NCBI GenBank assembly: GCA_013339765.2
Contig: CM023449.1
Location: 105,068,417 to 105,132,416 of the forward strand
Source of the DNA: Haemaphysalis longicornis
Lineage: Eukaryota > Arthropoda > Arachnida > Ixodida > Ixodidae
Reading direction: 5' to 3'
DNA length: 64,000 bases
Position 1 is the first letter of the stretch. Each line of letters begins with the position of its first letter. Positions 44,007 to 55,860 of this stretch are shown here, piece after piece. Below the pieces are notes generated by a model. The model saw only the letters and a list, made by a program, of their open reading frames with translations, searched no databases and was not told the DNA's origin. The position numbers and the translations under genes were made by a program.

Positions 44007-44040
44007 TTCTCTACATTTACGCTTTTATAATGATTACAGG

Positions 44041-44570
44041 TTGAACTTCCGTGATATCTGCATTTTTGTGTATATGCAGGGCGTTACAAGATCATGGCGG
44101 GAAGGGGGAAGGGGTGTACTCGGCAAAGAATGCTACGCAATAAAACAGCAAAGGTATATCCATGAACGCCTCACGCTTCAGAGATTCGCGGGGACAGTTC
44201 GCTTTGACACAAGGCGGTTTTTCAGGATGCAGAGCAAGAATGCACGGAACCACAACCCTAAACAGCTTCGACATAAATGAACGGAGCAGTGAGCGCACGT
44301 CCCCTCGCCCAATCTTACTTGTTTCGACCTGGGGACCCAGCACACCATCGAGCCTGGACCGTCTCTGTCATGAACACGAACACGGAGCCTACATCAAGAG
44401 TTTGGTCTCCAATATATACGTACAATTGCTTCCAACCAGCGCTACTCTTCATGAGCAGCAAGTATAGCTGTATTAAATCTGCAACGAAAATTGTTTCCGA
44501 CCTCACAGGAGCTACGGTGTCATGTCGTGGCGAATGCAAGAGTTTGAGCTCACGAATTTTGCACCCGTAA
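44041..44570. other. Unassigned DNA between two LINEs
   Basis: Overlapping ORFs of 70-145 codons occur on both strands but show no family motif. It could be old host sequence or an unknown repeat. Confidence 0.4.
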
Positions 44571-44574
44571 TATG

Positions 44575-45718
44575 TTTCATCACCATCATCATCATCACCA
44601 GCCTATCTACGCCCACTGCAGGGCAAAGGCCTCTCCCATTATTCTCAAATTATCTCGGTCCTGTGCCAACTGTGACCAATTTATCCCCCCAAACATCCTG
44701 ATCTCATCTGCCCATCTAACTTTCGGCCGCCCCCTACAACGCTTGCCTTCTCTAGGGATCCACTCTGTTACCCTTAATGACCAGTGGTTATCTTGCCTTC
44801 GCATTACATGCCCTGCCCACGTACATTTCTTCTTCTTAATTTCTACTAATATTTATGTCTTTAACACCAGTTTGCTCCCTGACCCACTCCGCTCTCTTCT
44901 TATCCCTTAATGTTACACCTATTATTTTCCGCTCCATTGCCCGCTGAGTCGTTCTCAGTTTAGGTTGAACCCTCTTAGTGAGCCTCCAAGTTTGTGCCGC
45001 GTAGGTGAGTACCTGTAAGATGCAGCTGTCATACACTTTCTTCTTCAGCGAGAATGGTAGGCTGCTATACATTATCTGAGAATGCCTGCCATATGCACCC
45101 CACCCCATTCTGATCCTTCTAATTATCTCTGCCTCATGGTTCGGATCTGGGGTCACAACTTGGCCTAAGTAGATATATTCGCGTACCACTTCCACTGCCT
45201 CGCAAGCTATCTCAAACTGCTGTGCTGTCCCGAGGTGTTTGATCATTACTTTAGTTTTCTGCATATTAATTTTCAGGCCCACGGTTCTGCTCTGTTCGCC
45301 CAGTGCGGAAAGCATGCTTTGCAATTCGTCCCCCGAGTTACTTAGCAAGGCAACGTCATCAGCAAATCTGAGGTTACTGAGGTATTCTCCATTAACCCTT
45401 ACTCCCACCTGTTCCCAATCCAACGTTCTGAATACTTCTTGTAAGCATGCTGTGAATAACATTGGAGAGATTGTGTCTCCTTGTCTGACACCCTTCCTTA
45501 TAGGTATTTTACTGCTCTCCCTATGGAGCATGATGGTAGCTGTAGACCCATTGTAGATATCCTCTAGTATTCTTACATAATGCTCATCTACCCCCTGGAT
45601 CCGTAATGCCTGAATGACTGCTAGGGTTTTGACCCAGTCAAATGCTTTCTCATAATCTATGAAGGCTATATATAGGGGTTCAGTATACTCAGCGCACTTC
45701 TCTATCACCTGATTGATC
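44575..45718 (-). mobile_element. RTE-clade LINE, 5'-truncated copy
   Basis: Nearly the same sequence as the RTE at 29617-30755, from the (GAT)n tail through the RT. The match ends abruptly at 45718 within the block IEKCAEYTEPLYIAF, where unrelated sequence begins. No endonuclease is present. No target duplication was found. Confidence 0.85.
44607..45718 (-). pseudogene. RTE reverse transcriptase, truncated copy
   Basis: Frame 45718-44836 has FIDYEKAFDWVKTLAV, KGVRQGDTISPMLFTACLQ, LRFADDVALLSNSGD and YLGQVVTPDPNHE, then SSLPFSLKKKVYDSC. A 1-base-type change near 44850 shifts into frame 44804-44607 with MRRQDNHWSLRVTEWIPR and RGRPKVRWADEI. The FADD box is intact. The protein agrees with the 29.6-30.8 kb copy at nearly all positions, indicating recent common origin. 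Antisense ORF 45239-45556 is a shadow. Confidence 0.85.
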
Positions 45719-45789
45719 CACGCGTGAATTTGAAAACACTGACTGCTGATGAAATCAGAGTCCATCTGACCACGAAAAAATTCCTAGCA

Positions 45790-46330
45790 TGAGAGAGTTG
45801 TGAGGCCATTTGAGCTCTGAATTCATTTTGAGTTCTCAGCCCATTTTCAGTTCTGAGTTCATTTTGAGTTTTGAGTACATTTGGAGTTTTGAGTCCATGT
45901 TGAGTTTGAGTCCATTTTGAGTTCTGAGTACATTTTGAGTTTGAGTCCATTTTGAGTTCTGAGTACACTTTGAGTTTGAGTCCATTTTGAGTTGTGAGTA
46001 CATTTTGAGTTTGAGACCATTTTGAGTTATGAGTACAATTTGAGTTTGAGTCCATTTTGAGTTCTGAGTACATTTTGAGTTTGAGTTCATTTTGAGTTCT
46101 GAGTACATTTTGAGTTTGAGTACAATTTGAGTTTTGATTACATTTTGAGTTTGAGTACATTTTGAGTTCTGGGTACATTTTGAGTTTTGAGTCCGAGTGA
46201 GTTCTGAGTTTTGCGCTCAATGTGAGTTTGAGTTTGAGTGAGCGCAGATGTGCTGCTCAGCATTGAGTCTGAGTTTGAGTGAGTGGTGATTCCAAAAACA
46301 AAATTGTGAGTGAGTTTGAGTGAGCCGCGC
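45790..46330. repeat. GAGTTTGAGT/CATTTT minisatellite
   Basis: Units of GAGTTTGAGTCCATTTT and GAGTTCTGAGTACATTTT alternate with a period of about 17 and 35 bp, decaying into GAGTGAGT words after 46190. The 171-codon minus-strand ORF rich in Gln, Asn and Thr is a translation of the repeat. Confidence 0.9.
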
Positions 46331-46559
46331 CAACTTTGCCGAGGTATGGTTGTGAATGCCCTAACAAATTCTGCAGGTTCGCACTATTTTTTGTGCCTGG
46401 TCAGCGTGGTCTAATCTTTCATTGATGTTTGGGCATGTTGAAATTTTCCCCTTAAAGGAGAAATAAGCGAAAGAGAATATCTTGCGTTTGTGCATAAAGC
46501 ATCGTCCTTGCCTGTGACATGATTTCCGACGGGAAACACCCAACCGACTGCCGAAAAAC
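46331..46559. other. Possible upstream part of the BEL/Pao pol
   Basis: Scattered frames such as LKGEISERE could be decayed pol sequence before the integrase, but nothing is decisive. Confidence 0.25.
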
Positions 46560-47640
46560 AGTAAGCTTTCTGAGCTCTTTGTACGCTATGTGCATCATAA
46601 GACAATGCACGGCGGCGTCTGTGTAACGGCGACCAGGTTACGAAAAAATTTTTGGGTCCTTACGAATTGCATTACATGCAGCAGATTCAACACTCGACCG
46701 ATGACTCAGAAACTGGCGCCATTGCCAGCTGACAGAATCACCCAATCAAGTCCTTTTGAAGTCATAGGGGGCGATTTCGCTAGACCACTGTACGCTAGAG
46801 GGGAAAAAGGGTACACGGAGCAAAAGATGTACATCGTCATTTTCACGCGTGCGGTGAGGCGAGCGGTACATCTTGAGCTGATGAAGAGCGCATCCTCTGA
46901 GTGCTGTATACACGCTTTTAGAAGATTCGTAACCAGAAGGGGCATGTGCAAGTCCGTATACAGTGAATAGGCCACATCATTCAAAATGTTGGAAAAAGAA
47001 ATCAATAAAATACTGAGGATGGAGGATGATAAGGTGCATCTATTCACAACGAATCTTCAGATCAAGTGAAAGTACATAGCCGAATTAGCACCCTGGTGGG
47101 GCGGATTTTATGAAAGACTGATAAGCAGTTTTAGGTCAGCCTTCAGAAGGATCACTGGAAGACGGCTTATGACAGACAAAAAACTCCGGCCAATTGTTGT
47201 GGAAGCTAAAGGGGTACTCAACAACACACCGCTCACATATGTATACGACGACACAAACGAACCGTTTCCAATTACTCCTGCCGACTGCATTGGCGGTAGA
47301 CAGAGACTTCGTCAAGACCCCACATCCGCCGAAGCATGCCTAGGAGCTTTATTGCAGAACTTCCGGGAAGGAACAGCAGCGTGGTGAGAAAGATGGCAGC
47401 AGGAATACCTAGCAGAATTAGGAAGCGCAAGCTTGAAGTCGCCAACCAAGACAACGATTGAGGAAGGGGGCATAGTTTTACTAGGCGACAAGCCACACCG
47501 AGCCCATTAGAAACTGGGCAAAGATGAGAAGATATTTCCAGGAAGGGACGGACTAGTCAGGGCATGTTGGCTGAAGACACCTGACCGACAGTTAATCAGG
47601 AGACCGGTACGGCTTTTGTACTCCATGGAAGGATGCTACA
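46560..47640 (+). pseudogene. BEL/Pao integrase remnant
   Basis: The frame has MHGGVCVTATRLRKNFWVL and CITCSRFN (zinc-binding domain), LAPLPADRITQSSPFEVIGGDF (core start with its Asp), FTRAVRRAVHLELM, AFRRFVTRRGMCKSVYSE followed by a stop where IYSDNA is expected, then APWWGGFYERLI with the catalytic Glu. Further pieces give NNTPLTYVYDDTNEPFPITPAD and PGRDGLVRACWLKTPDRQLI then RRPVRLLYSME, the C-terminal end of BEL/Pao Pol. The second catalytic Asp is replaced. Stops occur near 46966, 47066, 47385 and 47508. No LTR could be confirmed. Confidence 0.8.
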
Positions 47641-50600
47641 ATTGAATTCCGTGGGCGGGAAGATGTAGAAAACCAGGGAAAAGAAGCGAGTATAAAGAAG
47701 TGAAGAAGAAGTCACCACATGCACGTTCCAGTTTTAGTTGTCATCATCATGTTTTTTCTATAATAAAATATGTGTTCGTGACAACATCGCCATGGCCTTT
47801 GCGATTCATTCATCTCACACGCCCTTAATGTCCCGCGCCATATCGATCCACGTCTCCTTCCCAAGCAGATGGAGGCGCTCATATACTTTAGAAACAAGGC
47901 CTTAAGATGATGTCTTCATTGGAGGGGAAAAGTGACGGCACCTTCCCCAGCGACCACAGTAGATGATTACATGAACCAATAGTGCACATTACGCAGGCGC
48001 TCTCCGCGGTTGGCCAGGTATGAAAGGAGCGCTGCTTCACCCGTATTGGTAGGTTGGCTGGCCGGATTACGGGCGTGCGGGGAAAAACACCATTGAATAC
48101 ACAGTTGCATTTCTTTGTTGTAACAGTATCGGCCCACTACCGGGTAGCAGCGAGGCCGCAGCTCTACGCAAAACATAGCTGCTTACCAGCACTAACATTT
48201 TTATTGCATATTTTAAATGCCTAATGTTATCTGAGCTCGACAAACCCAATGCAATTCTATAAGAAGCAGAGAGTTTGCAAATATAATCCCCTTAAAGCGA
48301 CATTTTTAGGTCTGCTTCAGGAGGGGCGTTGATATGTACCGTAAAAGTGGCACGATTAAAACAATGACTCATAACGAACAATTTCGCAAGGTAATTCTGT
48401 AAGACATCAGAAGTAAAAGGACGTCTTCCTACATTATTCATGTTGTAGAACTAAAATTTCAATCAAGAATTCAATTAATATCTGTTTTAACTTTTATTCT
48501 ACCGTTGTCGAAGGCCAGACTATTATTCGTAATTACAAAAAGCTAAACAAGGTATTTTAAATTATTGGCGCGTTGATTCAAAACGACTGCACGCCAATGA
48601 AAGTGTTTTGAAATATTGCAGCGTATCTTTGATTGGGCTTAAAACGGCGGGGAAGCCATAACAAATGTTCATAATCGCATGCTTGTTACCTACAAAAATC
48701 TGCGCCACAGCCCTGCGCAACCGGAATTCTCCGTTGCACAGCGTCCACACCCGAGCAATGTATTGATTCGAGAGTAACAGTTTATTTGTAGCTATTTATT
48801 CGTGTCTGGTGTACGTCTCACGTTTGTCATTTATATGTAAAGCAAAAACACCCTCAAAGGCGCAGTGCTTAATCAATAAGAAACTGGTGTATAATGCAAA
48901 GCGGTATTACATTGAAAAAGTGGTCGGTGAGTGTGTGCACCTTTAACATGCCAACAAATACAGACTAGATAAAAGTAGATAAAAGTAGTAGATATTTTTT
49001 ACCCTGACTGCATTTTATCATGACTGTAAGAGATGGTTGATTGCTTAAGGTCTTTCAACAATGAAAAAAAAAAAGTTGAAAACGCGGGATAATGAAGTGC
49101 TGTGAGCTGGCCAAGTGCGAGGATACCAGGGAATTGAATGCATGTAGGCAAACTTTTGCACTCTGTTGCGTTTTCACCCCTTACTGGTGTTCGGGCTGTT
49201 TTAGCAACTGATTTGGACACCTTAAAAAATCGGCACTGCAGTCAGTAATTAGGACCAAATTTTGTATGGGAAAGGCACAGAGATGCGGTGAAGGTACAGA
49301 AACACTCAAAACAGTCACTTCTGTTCACGTCTACCTTAGTGAATCTGAATACAATTTTTCCAAATTAGAATGTGCCTTAGTTTTTCTGATAAGCGATAAC
49401 TGATATGAACTACTCAAGCGGTTGAGCGCGTGCGCACGCATCATTTCTGCCCATTTGTCAACTGTTAGGTTTTATTTACTGACACTACGGTTTGATGCAT
49501 AGTGATCGGAAACAGAACACACCATTTTGAATATTTTATGCACTTTAACGGGGCCCAAACGCTGCCCGTAAAAAAAGTCGGGGAATAATTTTTGTCGCAT
49601 GCGGTTATTGAATGTGCACTGAAGCCTCGAAACTTTAGCATGTTAGTTTTTGCATTCATCACAAAAAGTGCAGTCACACCATATCCGTTGCTTGGGCGGA
49701 ACGGCACTTTACGACTAAGACATCAGAGCACTGACGTGTTAGAAAATAATTCAAGTTGAAGATGAAAAATGAAAAGTAAATTATCACTGAATGTATTATT
49801 CTGAATCAACTTATAAAAATAACACGCAAACTTTACCAGGAAATTTGTAAGGTCTATCTGCTGTTTCTATATGCTGGTTAAAAGCAGGCTACAAAGATTC
49901 AGCGAGCAATGTAGGTACAATACTTTATTTCTCCTGTCTTTTCAGGCGCTCGTTTTGTTCTCTTTGTAACGGAAAATTAAGGGTTTTTAAATATCATTTT
50001 GGTGCTTCGATAACGTCTTCACAAGAACGTGGTACTGCTGCTGGCCATAATGTATGACCCCCTAACTTACCAATATAGGCCAATTCGCTTTCGTACTTTT
50101 GGCCCTTCTTAGGCTACAGGAGGATACTGCGATGACAGCATATCACTGATGCACACCTCCTCCTTTTCACAATCATCTTATGTTGCTTAGCGCACGAATG
50201 TCCCTTTTTTACTGCAAAAGTGAAATATGCAAAGTAGCAAGCACTCGCGCAAAACATGTGCTTTGATAATGAAGAATATAGGTCCCTGGCACGGCAGGCA
50301 CATCATCAAAACCAATACGAATAACGACTTTCAGCAGCTGCCGAGAAACGCCTTTCGACTGTTTAATAACAGAATGTATTGCAAGATGCCTGCACGGGTT
50401 AAATAAAAGAACTCAAGGAGGCACACTAGTATTTGTAAATGACAATTAGTGAACCAATTTTTATATTATGTTTTTGCAATTCAGATTAACTGCACCAGTT
50501 CTAGACATCCGTGTTTCAGTTTGACGCTTTTCCGAATGTTTCGGTTATTCTTGTACCAGTGTTGCCCTGATTTCTGCGGTTGTGTGAAGAGCACTAACTT

Positions 50601-51239
50601 TCTCCTTCTGTGTGCATGTGAGGCACAATACAACAATCTTGGCTGCATTGTTAGTAGGCCTTGCTTATTCGGCAGGTCACCTTTCCAGGATGTACAGGAT
50701 TCTCCGTACTGACTGGAATGGCGTGGCGCTTGTCTTCAGGCATCAGGGCATATAGACATATGTAGAGTGGATGAGCATAAAACTTCTACATGCGTCTCTC
50801 ATAGGGTGGCTATAGCAAAAAATTGCGTTTCCCTCGGCAACATCGGCACACAAATCCCGGCAAAAGAGGTTATACTGAAGCGAGAGTGGAGAACTTTTCA
50901 GTTGGAAAAAAGCAAAACTTCTTTATTTTCGCGTGTGATAACGATCAAAATCTGAGATAACTAATTTCGTTAGGCTTTAAAATTACCAGAATAGTAGAGG
51001 CAATTGGTGCATACTATTTCAATCGCTCATAAATGTACGTGGAAAATTTGTGTCCCTATGTACTATGACGAAACTTCGGTTCACTTATGGATGCACCTTA
51101 ACGAACGCCGCTGGTACCATATTGCCTTAGCAAATGCGAGAAAAAAACTGCACGGTATTTTTGTCTTTTTCTTTCCGTTCGCGTGAGTTACCCCCCTCAC
51201 CTTTTCTAACCGTAGCATTTGTGGCTCCCAAAAGGATGG
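47641..51239. other. Unassigned AT-rich DNA, no supported gene
   Basis: 3.6 kb without an ORF over 90 codons and without recognisable repeat families. This is the least disturbed interval of the window and may be old intergenic or intronic DNA. Splice-site or exon evidence could not be judged by eye. Confidence 0.5.
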
Positions 51240-51264
51240 CTGCTGAACGACGACGAAATATCTA

Positions 51265-51321
51265 GTGTTGGGGGAGGAGGTGGAGGAGGAGGAGGGGAGG
51301 AGGAGGAGGAGGGGAGGAGGT
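51265..51321. repeat. (GGA)n purine tract
   Basis: About 55 bases of GGAGGAGG words with interspersed GGGG runs. Such purine strands can form triplex or quadruplex structures. Confidence 0.9.
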
Positions 51322-51489
51322 AATCTTGTTCGATATTGATAGTGATTGCGAAACCGCATTACAAATTATCGGAGATTTTAAATTTTACGACGAAGACGTA
51401 GAAAACATTGGGCAGAGATTGACATCGACCACAACGGTCAAACCGGGGCATTCAAATCCCCAAAATAAACGCCTCAAGTGTATAGCCCG

Positions 51490-51811
51490 TGCGAAGCGCC
51501 TTGGCACCCAGAGGGTGTTGCTCGGAGCCCCACGCCGCGAGCCCCCTTCCCTCGCCCTGCTCGCCTGGCGTGCGGCCACCGAGGCCGCAAGACTTGGAGA
51601 AGCCGGCGCCCGAGAGATGGCGCTAGTGGACGTGTAGGAGCGGGAGGTGGAGTGAGAGAAGCGCGGGCAGTCGGGACGCGGAGTTTGTTGGTGTCACCCG
51701 GTGTCCTGTCACCCGGCCGGGCGACAGGAAAAAGGATGTGAGTAAATAGTTTTCTTGCACTCAATCGCAGTGTGGCTCAGTCCTTGGCGTGCCGTAGAGA
51801 GCAGGACCACA
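51490..51811 (+). repeat. Outer element 5' LTR
   Basis: Starts TGCGAAGCGCCTTGG and ends GGACCACA. It matches 60339-60666 along its length with scattered substitutions and a few indels. Confidence 0.85.
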
Positions 51812-51813
51812 TC

Positions 51814-51832
51814 TGGCGCCCAAACGTGGCGC
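51814..51832 (+). other. Primer binding site of the outer element
   Basis: TGGCGCCCAAACGTGGCGC lies two bases after the 5' LTR. It begins with the TGG that pairs with tRNA CCA and resembles the tRNA-Lys type of primer site with small differences. Confidence 0.65.
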
Positions 51833-52373
51833 TGATTTAAAGCCCACCAGTGGACATTTGCTCTCTGGGGCGGCCACAAAGGCGCCCACTGCGGTTTGAG
51901 CAGGCATTCCTTTGTTTCGGCAAGAAAGCGCCATTTTAGGCACTAGGCTACACGGACCTTTCCGCCGTATGTTTGGTGAATTGGTTCGGATTGCCGTGTT
52001 ATGCTCTCTTAGTTTAGTTTTTACGATAGCTGCGGAAGCATGAAGTTTTTTTGAGTTCTTCGTTCTGTGTCTGTGTAACAGCTTAGGTGACTACATAACA
52101 TTGTGGGTATATATACGTAGCCTCTTGTAGGAAGGTATGTAGCGTTGGAGAAGTCGCTCGTTTACTCTGATGTGGGCGACTGCATCTTTTTAGCATTTTG
52201 AGGTGTATTTACTTTAGTATTTATTCATATATTGCCTGGATGCCTCTGTTCCTGTTGCAGATTTCTGAATGCGGTTTGTTCGTTGCGTTTCGTAGGTAGC
52301 TAGCGCGGAGTGTTTTGTACCGGCGTGTGTACGGTTTGGCGTTGTCAGTACAGCTGATTGTTCTACATAATAT

Positions 52374-53383
52374 GCTTTCAATGGCCCCGACCACAAGGAG
52401 TGAGACGGGACGGAAGGAGAGCCTGCAGGGCTTGGGGGGAGACGCGGTGGCGGACGCCGTTGCTCGGGAGGCTGCTGAGCAGTTGCAGCCCACATATCTC
52501 GCCTCATTGATTAGGCAGATGACCGCGATGTTCGCGGGATTACCCTAACGCTCGGTTCGGCGCCGGTGGCCCCCGCCGCGGCCCCAGTAGCGTCAAGTTC
52601 GCGGCCGCACCCTAACTTTGAGGTCCCCGATACTCCGGCTACGGTGGCGCGAAATCAGTGTACGAGTTCCTCCAACAGCTCGATTCCTACTAAACGGGGC
52701 TAGGCGGATCGAAGGAGGATGTACTGAGGCAGGTCCGGCCCGTCGCACTGGTGGGAACCCCTGCGCAGTGGAGGCACGGCCAGCCGGTGTTCCCATCGAT
52801 GGCAGATTTTAAGGACCCCTTCCGCAAGGAGTTCCTGCCACCGATTACGGAGTTCCTGCCACCGATTACAGGGTGCTGCGCCCCCAGCACCCCGAGGAGA
52901 GCCTCCTGGAGTACGTGTGGGCGATGCAGGAGCTCTACAAACGGGCCGACCCAGCGGCAGCCGACGAGGACAAAGTAGCACGGGTGTGCAGGCAATGCAA
53001 TCCCGCGTTTTAGAACACACTTCTGGGGCCGGAGTTTTCCTAACCTCGAGGCTCTCGCACAGGAAGCGCGCATAGTTCAGGCGGATGTGCTCGCCGAGCT
53101 GCGCTACACGCTGTCGCCGAGCCCCGGAGAATCGCTCGAACCGGGTTACGCTTGGTCAGGAGCTCCGGTGCCTAGCGCCAATCCAGGCCGAAACAATGGC
53201 CATGAGGCAGCAGACGACAGCGACAACTCCGCCACTCTGAAGGCGCTCGACCAGTACTCTTACGGGCAAAGGCGCCGTTCGGGGCTGGACGACTGCCGAT
53301 CGGCCCCTAGGCAAAACGCCGCCTTTCGAGGACAAGGGGAGCGAATGGCGGCCGCCCATACTCCTCTGAAGGAAACAATGTAG
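52374..53383 (+). pseudogene. Outer element gag remnant
   Basis: The first frame from ATG 52374 reads MLSMAPTTRSETGRKESL and LASLIRQMTAMFAGLP, then stops. In the next frames FKDPFRKEFLPP is followed by a block best read as QHPEESLLEYVWAMQELYKR and ADPAAADEDKVARV near 52890-52990, the capsid pattern of tick-type gypsy Gag. An in-frame tandem duplication of 21 bp (52828-52848, 52849-52869) repeats EFLPPIT. Several stops and shifts break the gene. No zinc knuckle was found before the guest element. Confidence 0.6.
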
Positions 53384-53626
53384 GCGTCGGAATGGGGCAC
53401 CAGAACGAAATGGTCAGTTTGTGCTTGTTTTTGTCACAGGCCAGGCCTTTTCCCCCGTCAATGCCGCGAGAAAATGCGTAGCACGCAGGGAAACTCGGAT
53501 CGCCGGCGGCGGTGAAGGGTGGAGGCTTGTCATCGCCGGCGGGAAGCGAGAAGAGGGGGCCAGACAGAGGGGGTGCCAGGGAGCCCCCAGGGCACCCCGA
53601 CGCTGGCGCCGACGGTTAACTGGCCC

Positions 53627-54144
53627 TGTCAAGGTTTTGCCTGCCAGCATACCTTGGCAACAGCGGGAGTGGGCGTAGAAGCGGTACAGGGAGACGGGGA
53701 GGGAAGTAATTGAGGGGCTCTTGGGCCGCACAATAAAAACTCTTCACGTGCAGGCCTTGGCCCGGCGGGGGAAGGTCGAAGCACCCAAATTCTTAGGAAC
53801 TGTGTCGCTCAGCCATGCCACCGCTCACGGTGTTATTGTGTGGGGCGGTGTTTTGTTCGTTTTTGTGGGGTGGGGAAGAAGGAAGGGCTGGGGGCGCCGG
53901 TCGGTAGGCACTTGAGAGCCGAACGTCGACGAATGAGGTCAGCTCGGCGTGTGGAGCGGATAGCCGGCACGTTGCTGGGAAGAGTGAAGGGTGCACCATT
54001 CGATTTGTTGTGTACGGAAACCGACTGTGGATCAGAATGAACAGCGGTGGAGTCTCGTCCGCGCAGCCGCTGAACGGCCTTCCATCCTGCAACGAGTCCC
54101 AGTGTTCCCTCACGGGATGTCACGAACCCGAAGAAAAAGGTGAC
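53627..54144 (+). repeat. Inner element 5' LTR
   Basis: Begins TGTCAAGGTTTTGCC and ends GGTGAC. An AATAAAA lies near 53731. Very similar to the 3' LTR, with only scattered differences. Confidence 0.9.
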
Positions 54145-54164
54145 TGGCGCAGCCTCGACAGGAT
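54145..54164 (+). other. Primer binding site of the inner element
   Basis: TGGCGCAGCCTCGACAGGAT starts directly after the 5' LTR. The TGGCGCAG start fits primer sites matched to tRNA-Ser in gypsy-type elements; the exact tRNA is not established. Confidence 0.65.
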
Positions 54165-54738
54165 TTCGACGGAGGGATATCTGGGACACGCAGCGACTGT
54201 GGGACGACGACCAAGAACGACGCAGCAGCTGAGGGTGGAGCTGCGCCCAAATCGTGAACGAGAAGGCAAGTGGTGAATAATCAGAGCTCGTGGCGTCTTG
54301 ATCGGACGCAGAAAGTTTACCTGCATCGGGAGGAAGAAAAAGTTGATGCAAACGACGAATATGGAAGAAGAGGAGTAGCCGAATTTTGAAAGAAATCTTA
54401 AGAGGAGAAAATATTTGAAAAGGGGATCGCCGATGCCATATGAAGCTTTGAAAAGTGAGCGCGTAATATGTTAATACTGGTGTTCCCCGGGAAGGAACGA
54501 AGGCGGAGTGCTGAAGAGGGTAGACGGGAATGTGGGAGGACGTTGGAGACATTGCCAGTGTAGGCTGACTGAGAGTTGGTGTTGGGAGGGGGGCGTGTGA
54601 ACTAAACAATTAGGGTACCGCATTGTGTTGCGAACGCTTGAACTCTTTGGGGACGAATATGTGTGTTACAAGTGAACGTTAGGAATTCCTCCCTGTGTCC
54701 TGTGCTACTGGAGCTGCCGTCAACAAATGGGTAAGTGA

Positions 54739-55386
54739 ATGACGTTGCTTTGCCCATTGCTTTGCATGTTTACGAGGTCGAAAAGGCAGTGCTTGCGCGA
54801 ATCTCAAATGCCCGACATGAGTACACCCACTGCGAGGACCACTCCATTAGGACCAAATGCAGGAACGAGCAGCGCAGGTGTGACGGCAAGAGAGTCAGAT
54901 GCAAAAATGTTGCTAGAAATCGGGCAAACCAAGCGGGAATGGGCCAAGGTGGAGCTGAAGATGGTCAAATTGCGATCTCAGGGCGTGGCGCTAGCCTCCG
55001 ACAGGGAGACCCATTCTGGCGTCGCGTGCGCCTCCAAATTGTTAAGCCATGACTTGCCACACATGCCCGAGGACGAAGGGTTGGTACCAGGATGGTTTGA
55101 CGCAGTTTACATGCTCTTCAGCTCGCTCAAGGTTCCCGACGAGGTCAGGTCGGTAACACTGATGCCATACGTGACTGATGGAGTCCGGGCGTTGATAATG
55201 GCAAGCGGCATGAAGGAGATGATGCCTTATAACCAGTTAAAGTCGTTTGTGCTAGGGCAACAGCTTTTGTGCCCCGCCGTGTATAGAAAGATGTATGAGA
55301 CAACAAAAAAGGGCCGTAACGAGTCTTGGTGTCGGTTCGGACGGCGGCTCCACAACTACTTCTCCTATTATATAAGTAGTAGTTAG
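54739..55386 (+). pseudogene. Inner element Gag, N-terminal and capsid part
   Basis: An open frame of 215 codons has a basic N-terminus, a helical segment (RESDAKMLLEIGQTKREWAK), and the capsid-like region LPHMPEDEGLVPGWFDAVYM and LFSSLKVPDEVRSVTLMPYV, then KMYETTKKGRNESWCRFG. The motif W-F--v---F-s--VP-e----LMP is that of gypsy Gag. The ATG at 54739 is not certain, since the frame could open earlier. It ends at a stop near 55384 within a short direct repeat AGTAGTTAGACGATCTGAAG, after which the frame resumes. Confidence 0.75.
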
Positions 55387-55434
55387 ACGATCTGAAGTAG
55401 TAGTTAGAAGTTAGACGATCTGAAGGAGCTGGTT

Positions 55435-55860
55435 GTGGCCGACAAACTGAAAGCGGCGCTGCCCCAAGATGCTCAGCGGCAGGTTGCACTGCAAGAGAGC
55501 AAAGAATGGTTGCGCTTCGATGATCTTGCACAGGTCGCGGAGGTGCTAGATGTACGTCGAGGGGAGCCACGTACACCGTATCTGCTGCTGAATTCTAACG
55601 CAGCGAACGGGTGGCGAGGAACAGGACCGGGACCTGACGGTGCACCACAAGGTAGTGTTGAAGCAGGTGATGGAAAGTACTGTGCCTCTGGCAGTAAACT
55701 CCCGCCCCGAGATGTGGACAGCACTTCGCGTCAGTGTTTTGTTTGCGGACGACTGGGTCACCTTGCGCGTGACTGTACGAGTAACGGCGCAGCCCCTACA
55801 GCCGATAAGGCCCGAGACTCACGCCAATGCTTCCGCTGTGCCGACACGGCCATCTCATGA
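55435..55860 (+). pseudogene. Inner element Gag C-terminus with zinc knuckle
   Basis: The frame continues the capsid (VADKLKAALPQDAQRQVALQ and SKEWLRFDDLAQVAEVLDVR) and reaches CFVCGRLGHLARDC, a perfect CX2CX4HX4C zinc knuckle at about 55735-55777. A second knuckle starts CFRC at about 55828 but a frameshift diverts it; in the next frame it completes as CRHGHLMIEC. Zinc knuckles bind element RNA. The original gag therefore probably had two knuckles. Confidence 0.8.

Larger units (their letters stand above)
40085..44040 (-). mobile_element. LINE with apurinic-type endonuclease and SGNH-type ORF1, 5'-truncated
   Basis: On the minus strand the order is an ORF1 remnant with an SGNH hydrolase end (44006-43516), an endonuclease (43494-42687), a linker (42727-42338), RT (42200-41290) and a C-terminal region with a Cys/His motif (40525-40283). 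It finishes in an (ATC)n-rich tail at 40085-40112. ORF1 lacks its start, so it is 5'-truncated near 44040. The clade was not determined. Most domains are readable, with several frame breaks. Confidence 0.75.

Noticed and set aside
45740..45780. CTGATGA followed by a TCAGA/TCTGA hairpin and CGAAA as a hammerhead
   Set aside because: Unpaired bases separate the core blocks from the stem and no stem III or cleavage triplet follows, so spacing does not fit.
45705..46220. 171-codon Gln/Asn/Thr-rich ORF as a low-complexity protein
   Set aside because: It simply translates the minisatellite.
47641..51239. Host gene exons in the least repetitive interval
   Set aside because: No ORF with a known motif, and splice signals cannot be trusted by eye, so no gene is claimed.
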